The position numbers and the translations under genes were made by a program. Source: Istiophorus platypterus (lineage: Eukaryota > Chordata > Actinopteri > Istiophoriformes > Istiophoridae). Taken from it: a stretch of 64,000 bases of DNA. The notes beneath the pieces were generated by a model. It saw nothing but the letters and a program-made list of their open reading frames with translations. It did no database searches and was not told where the DNA came from. Within the stretch, counting starts at the first letter, position 1, and every line of letters begins with the position of its first letter. The DNA is taken from the NCBI GenBank assembly GCA_016859345.1, contig CM029118.1, forward strand, positions 27,346,501-27,410,500, given 5' to 3'. Of this stretch, positions 58,201-64,000 are shown piece by piece.

Positions 58201-61200
58201 GCAGTATGTCATGATGTGATAGTTATATAGTGTAATTCATGCACGGATTAATAATTAATTACTACTAATACATCCAGACTCGAGCTCAAATTAAACTTGT
58301 GATACAAATTTCATCATCTGCCCGTGTTCAGAATTTATAAATGTATGGAACAGACAAGCTGACTGTTCAGTATTAGTACGTCATCTCATGCGGACACACA
58401 ATGTAGTAGAGTCAGAAACGCATCTCAGTTGAATTTAGTAAAGATCTTTATTTACACTGGCACATTAAATCTGTAGAAACATGTCAGTATTTTTCTTTTC
58501 CTAACTCTTTCGGTTAGCAGAACTGTGCACCACAGCCAAAATCTGCTTAGGCACATTCAGGTTAGTTCGCTGAGTCTCGACTGGCTCTTGCTCATTACCC
58601 AAACTGTGTTTTAAAACAGTTAGACTAATAATTGCACCCATCTACATGTTTTTCCTGTTCCTTATGTTTGAAAATTTGTATGGATTATTACTTAGCCACA
58701 AAGCATTATGCCAACAAATGAAGCTAGTGAAAGTGAGGGAGTCATGATAACTTAGAAACTTAAACTGTAATTCATTGCAAATAGAGACAGTTCTTCTAAC
58801 TTGTGTTTGTCAGACAAAACAACAGGTCACTATGGAGAATGCCTAAATAAGCACTGTAGTAGCCTGGCTTCTTTAAATGCATATATACATGAAACAGGAC
58901 AGACAACAGATTTCCCCTACATCTGACCTTTTTTTGGAACCATGGCTTTAACTGTGTTAATGATAGAGGACGATTTGATGGTCCAGACTTTTTTGTTTGT
59001 TTAGTTTTTTATTTCTTGTGTGTGGCTAGTCAGAGAAGACTGATTGCACACTGGGAGGACAGACAACATGCTAATGCACAGAGCAGAGATTTTTCTCACA
59101 GAGCAAATAAGGTCTTAATATTACAGATAGCCACATGTTCAGCAGTGGAAGCAGACATATTGACCTTCTTGAGCCTATTTTGTGTTAGTTTTAGTTTTAG
59201 ATGATAGATGGGATTATTATTAATGTGAAAATGCATCGCAATTTCTCCTTTTTATCCATCTGCTCCATTGTTATTTTCCCCCTCTGTAATTGTTGCCATG
59301 AACAGGAGCACTGATTAGAAACCAAGATACCTGTATACAAGGCCAAGAAATCTCAGGGAAAAATCTATTTGAGAAAATCCGGTTTACTTAATCCCCCACT
59401 TCTATTACAGAGACCAGTTTTCTCATTTACATTACAAAAATCAAGCTTACTGAAAAAAGCTGACTGTAAAATGTGATTTATTTATTTTTACTTTTTATAA
59501 AAGTAAGATGATTCTGACTTGATTGTTGAATTGAATTCTCTTTTTTCACACTTGTGTTTTAGCACAGCTTTCAGAGTATGCAGCACTGCATTTCACCAAA
59601 TGTATTGTCTGGTGTGTGACAAATAAAACCCGTGAATCCTCGATTTGATTTAGTCAAAGATTACATGATATAGTATACTTACCAGATGGAGGAGCGGAGG
59701 GGAGTTAGAAAGAATGTGGATAGAGAAGTAAATATTTGGGAGGACATAATGAAAATGACAAAACAGGCGCCATAAAGCACTTCAAAGTTTCAGAGTGTGG
59801 ATAGCAAAGAGAAAAAAAGGGAATAATGACAAACAAAGGGAGAAAAAGAAATTCACAAAAGACCATAGTGAGAAAGGCTTCCCTCTGCTTTCAGTGTCTG
59901 TGCCTGTCAGAAATCAGATAAACACATATCCCCTAAAGTACTGCTGCCTCCACTGCCATCACCACAGACTAAAGGGAGAACACAGCGCGCAGTGTTTATC
60001 ACCCCATTGCCATCATTAGGAATCACAAAGATTAGCCTTGACATTCTCACAGATGAGAGCGGTAACAAAGGGAGCAGGCTATTAGCATGCTAATGCTCAT
60101 CAAAAGAGTTCAGAACGGTCCTTTCATCCAGGCGTAAGCCCTCTGTTCTGGTGAAAAGCGCACAGATAATTCATTTCTGACTCACCTGAGAGCAAGTCTG
60201 TGTGCATAAGTGTATGCATTGTGCGTGCACTGTATATTTTCTGTGTATTTGTGTGGTGTTCTCACAGTGCCGATAAATGCTACATTTGAGATATTTGAGC
60301 AGCGACAAAGACCATTCTATATATATGGACAAAATTTGTTCAGCTGTTCACCACCGGCTATTTGCAATGGTCATTGAGCAGGCAAATCTTCCATTATTTG
60401 CCTGTTACTGCTGCTTGTTAGTCTGCCTTTGTTCCTCTCACAAGATGGCAGTGTACCGCCTTGGTTTCTTTGCTCCAGAGGGAGGGAACCCATCTCCTGG
60501 ACATGATCAAGTCTCTTTGTTTAGACTTTGAAGTGAGAGAGGTATCAGTTAAAGCATACAAAAGCTAATAGTAGCGTCTTTCAATCCTAATAATGTGCTG
60601 CACAGAGTTGTGCGTGGTCTTATTGATTGGACAACTTGCGCTGTGTGAGAAACAATGGCTTTGGTAAGAGAGTCTGCATGTGTGTGAAGACTGGAAGAGT
60701 GTGTATCGCAATGAGCGCATGCATGTATTTATGTGTGCATGCACAGACATGAACATAGTATTTATGTGGGTGCACATGTGCTTCAATTGTGTTTTGAGTG
60801 ATATGCAAGCCCCATTGTCTTGTGTTACTTTGCATTGATAATTTCAGCTGCATCCTTTTGTTCATGCAGCTGCATCGTTTGTTGAAAATGAGGACAACAC
60901 GCCTCAAATCCCTCGCTACACTCATATGGCTGTATAAAAAGGCGGATGGCAGATAAAAAAACCCTTTACATGCAGTTCTTTAAGTATGAGTCTAATCCTT
61001 AGTCTATTTCTCATTTTCTAGGATAAATGGGCTTTAAATACCTTTAGTCAAATGAGTCCATTATTTAGGCCTCTTAACGACAATCCTGGCCTTTGAACAC
61101 GTCTTCAGCAGCTCTCCAAAGAGAGCATGTGATCCATATTGTTACTAAATGAAGCTTATATACAATGAGATGGCAAGTGTCCAGATATATATGAAGCCAG

Positions 61201-61808
61201 GGAGATAAGGCTCTCTCCTGGGAAAATCAGAAGGGAGTGGCTGGAGGATCCAGCAGCTTCACACAGAAGCTTAATGGTAGTTGGTCTAAAGTTTCAGCGG
61301 TGTTTGCCAACTCTGGAACAGAGCTTAAAAGCGGGGGGTGTGTTTTCTAATCTGAATATTACACCAAAGGGAAGGTAATCTGGAATATGTAAGAACAGTA
61401 CTAACTCTGGATGACAGCTAACCACAGCAAAGGGAAAAACCGTCTTAGAGACCACATAGATGTCCAAAAACGTTTTATCCTCTTTCAAACAAATACAATT
61501 CTGAATAATGCCTGTAGAATTATTATAGTTTATATTTCTTTTACACACAAAGTAAAAAGGGATTTTAAGATTAGACTTTAAGCCAAGAGACACAGTGAGC
61601 TGAAACTTTCCCTTTAAAAGATGCTCTGCTGTGGATAATCAGGTGACCTCCATTAAAGAAACTGAATCCCTATACAGATAAATATAGAAAGGTGAGTGAT
61701 AAGGAGGATAAACCTGTGGTATTATAGAAAAAAAAAACAAGAAGTTGGAGTAGGAACCGGAGCAGAAGGAGGGACCACTGTGTTTCTTATGGTATGATAT
61801 GATCTATC

Positions 61809-61869
61809 TGTCAGACTCCAGATGTTAAGTCTGACAACATCTTATAAAGAGTTTGAGCTCTTTATAAGA
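61809..61869. repeat. Two adjacent perfect inverted repeats
   Basis: The first has 9-bp arms ('tgtcagact'/'agtctgaca', 61809-61817 and 61828-61836) around a 10-base loop. The second has 12-bp arms ('tcttataaagag'/'ctctttataaga', 61840-61851 and 61858-61869) around a 6-base loop. Confidence 0.9.
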
Positions 61870-62407
61870 CAAGCTGACCATCTCAACAACTTCCTCTCCC
61901 TGTATTTATTTCTTCTTCACTTTTGTTTCCTTCCCTTTTGACCAAAATGCTCAGCACCCAACTGCTGGCCAGCTACCATCAATCTGGTACCTAAGTACAA
62001 AAGTATTGACTTTTCCTTGTCAGTGTCTGCAGATAGACACTAGCTTATTATTTTGGTTCAGCTCCCAGTTATCTAGGCACATAGTCCAGGGTCTCTTGGC
62101 TTTATTGATTAACCATTAAAACACTAGCTAGCCTTTGGCTGTGCGTCTTGTGGCATGAAAAGAGACAAAATCCACACAGAGGCATTGATGGTAAAAATAC
62201 TTTCTGTCCTGAATTTGCTGTGGCACTTGACCTTTCAACTGGCCAGGGTTTAGCCTACCACCTGTTGAAGGAGCGCTTGAAGAATATCTTCAGCTTCTTC
62301 AAAATATCTGGAGTGTTCTTAGTATTTACACTAGCACTCTTTTCATCGACACACAGGGAAAAGAGCCAGTAGTTACAAGACAATATGACGATCTAGTCAC
62401 CCATATG

Positions 62408-62489
62408 CACACACTCACACACACACACACACACACGGACACACACATTCACACACACACACACACAAACACACGGACACACACATTCC

Positions 62490-62546
<57 letters not shown>

Positions 62547-62572
62547 GCACACACGCACGCACACACACATAT
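62408..62572. repeat. Large (CA)n microsatellite
   Basis: About 165 bases of CA units with scattered 'cgg', 'ttc' and 'cgca' variants. It is the longest simple repeat in the window. Confidence 0.95.
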
Positions 62573-63314
62573 ATATGTGTGATAAAAATTATAGCACTAT
62601 AGTACTAGGATTACTATAGTAAAGCTATAGTATATATAGTAGTAAAACTATAGTTATGCTGTATCGTATAATATCAGCAATCCTACAATCTCTCTTTCTA
62701 TACATAGAAACAATGAGGTTTATTTTCCTAGAAGCCTTCAGTTAGCAACCTATCTGCTAGCTGGCTGCCAGCTAATCTTGCCATAGTTGCAAGAAATTTT
62801 TGTGTTAAAGATGCAACAAACAAAGAGATCTCAAGGCTGATGTTTAAGAGAAAAAGTCCACTGATTAAATCCAGCTCGTGTCAGTTGGTTGATATGATCC
62901 AACCAAAGATACAATGACAGAACGAAAAGCATGATCACATTACATTTCTGTTTACCAAAAATTCACCTGCACTCAGGCTCGAAAAAGGACATGATGTCAC
63001 ATTTCTACTGTGGGTAATAAACAACCATTGATCAGAGCAATCCCACTCTGTAAACAGTGTCTGAAAGTAGTGCTACAGTTGGTAGCATGATAATGAACTT
63101 ATCATTAAGTTAAGTTACTTATCACTTATCATTATCATCAGAGTCTGACTTGGCCGAATCTGCTTGGTCAAAGCTGAAAAAAAGTTAAACTCAAACATAT
63201 GAATAAGTTGGAGCCAGCTGGAGATCATAGCCAAAGAGAAAACAAGTACTTGAAATTTACAATGTTCGGTTTTCAATTGAAGCTAATGGGAGATGGAGTG
63301 AATATTTGTGGACA

Positions 63315-63340
63315 TTAGGGTTAAGGTTAGGGTTAGGGTT
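63315..63340 (+). repeat. Short interstitial telomere-like tract
   Basis: 'ttagggttaaggttagggtt' continuing to 'agggtt': four TTAGGG-type units, one with an A for G change. Confidence 0.8.
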
Positions 63341-64000
63341 CCATTCAGTTCAACCCAGATCCATGCACTGGTCCAGTTTGGGGCCAGTTTTGGCTGGTCT
63401 TAGGTCATCTGCCATTTTGTGTATACTGTTCCATTTAGATTGGTAAAGTACTTGCACTGTGGCTCAGCTACCACTTGTCGTTGGTCTAATTTAAATTGTG
63501 CAAAAAAAAGACTATTGAGTTTGTAGTAATTATCCAAAGGGACTGTCTCATTGCAAGTAATCAACTGTGTTTTGAGTCTCAGTGTTTACAAAAAAAGGCA
63601 AGAATAATTTTTTTTTGTCATTCTGATGTTTGTTTCATTCCCCTGCCCATCTGGATTTGATTTATTTTTACCCTATCCTGTGAATTAATATAAATACGAG
63701 AAAAATAATAAATGCCCCAGTTTCCTTTCATCAAGCCAGAGAAGACCAGTAACATTTAGTAGTTCTAAAATATTATTTTTACCGGCAAACACTTGTTCAG
63801 TGGTTGTCCTCTGTAACAAAAGGTGAAATCAAGAAAGAAATTGAGGCTTGTCAAATCTCCACATCAGTTAATGAGTTAACATGGGAGAAAAACTAGTTCT
63901 GCCAGGGTTGACGGAGGAATCACATCAGAGCTTGTCTGAAACATCACCCGCTCACGGTCCAGCCACAGCCAGTGGAGGATCATTTTGCGCAACACCTCCA

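Larger units (their letters stand above)
52812..64000. other. Intergenic region to the window end
   Basis: No exon recognised. It holds (AAGGTT)n-like repeats near 52983-53000, a reversed dispersed repeat (about 54290-54600), a second copy of the 'ggcagaggtaat' repeat (54995-55240), a non-repetitive moderately GC-rich island (about 57640-57920), paired inverted repeats (61809-61869), a large CA array (62408-62572) and an interstitial telomeric tract (63315-63340). The rest is AT-rich and unremarkable. Confidence 0.6.

Noticed and set aside
62408..62572. Possible CRISPR-like regular array
   Set aside because: A dinucleotide microsatellite in a vertebrate genome; there are no distinct spacers and no cas genes.
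62405..62602. Thr/His-rich open frame
   Set aside because: Translation of the large (CA)n array.

Overview
The window looks like a piece of a teleost fish genome. It is AT-rich, has GT-AG introns and long CA/TG microsatellites, and carries repeat families that I know from fish: an L2-type LINE with a TTGAA-repeat tail, a decayed Tc1-like element, a Ty3/Gypsy remnant, tRNA-derived SINEs, and the dispersed repeat rich in 'gctagcatgctaacatg'. There are no bacterial-style genes, no operons and no CRISPR array. Species cannot be fixed from the sequence.

One protein-coding gene is supported. Eight plus-strand exons between 6789 and 19316 join in frame into the C-terminal 398 residues of a secreted ADAMTS metalloprotease: the end of the spacer, five thrombospondin type 1 repeats (TSRs) and a six-cysteine PLAC domain before the stop. 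This layout fits the ADAMTS16/ADAMTS18 pair, and recalled family sequence favours adamts18. The catalytic half lies upstream of the window. Every exon boundary has GT/AG sites and the phases agree throughout (1, 2, 0, 0, 2, 0, 1).

Layout: 1-6788 is upstream intron with one dispersed repeat copy. 6789-19316 holds the exons, with introns containing microsatellites and repeats. 19317 to about 21122 is the likely 3' UTR. From about 21 kb to 64 kb I find no convincing exon. This gene-poor stretch holds a Ty3/Gypsy remnant between two 495-bp direct repeats (33.2-38.1 kb) with a SINE-like insertion inside it, an L2-type LINE 3' end (43.3-44.2 kb), SINEs at 44.3 and 47.2 kb, a Tc1-like pseudogene on the minus strand (51.7-52.8 kb), a large CA array (62.4 kb) and a short interstitial telomeric tract (63.3 kb). 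A few non-repetitive, moderately GC-rich islands could be regulatory, but only alignment to other species could show that.

I found no strong sign of an undescribed system. The best leads are the loss of the usual O-fucose acceptor in one TSR, the Gypsy-flanking repeats whose similarity runs past the expected LTR end, a TATA-box block at 45.4 kb, and several perfect or near-perfect inverted repeats.
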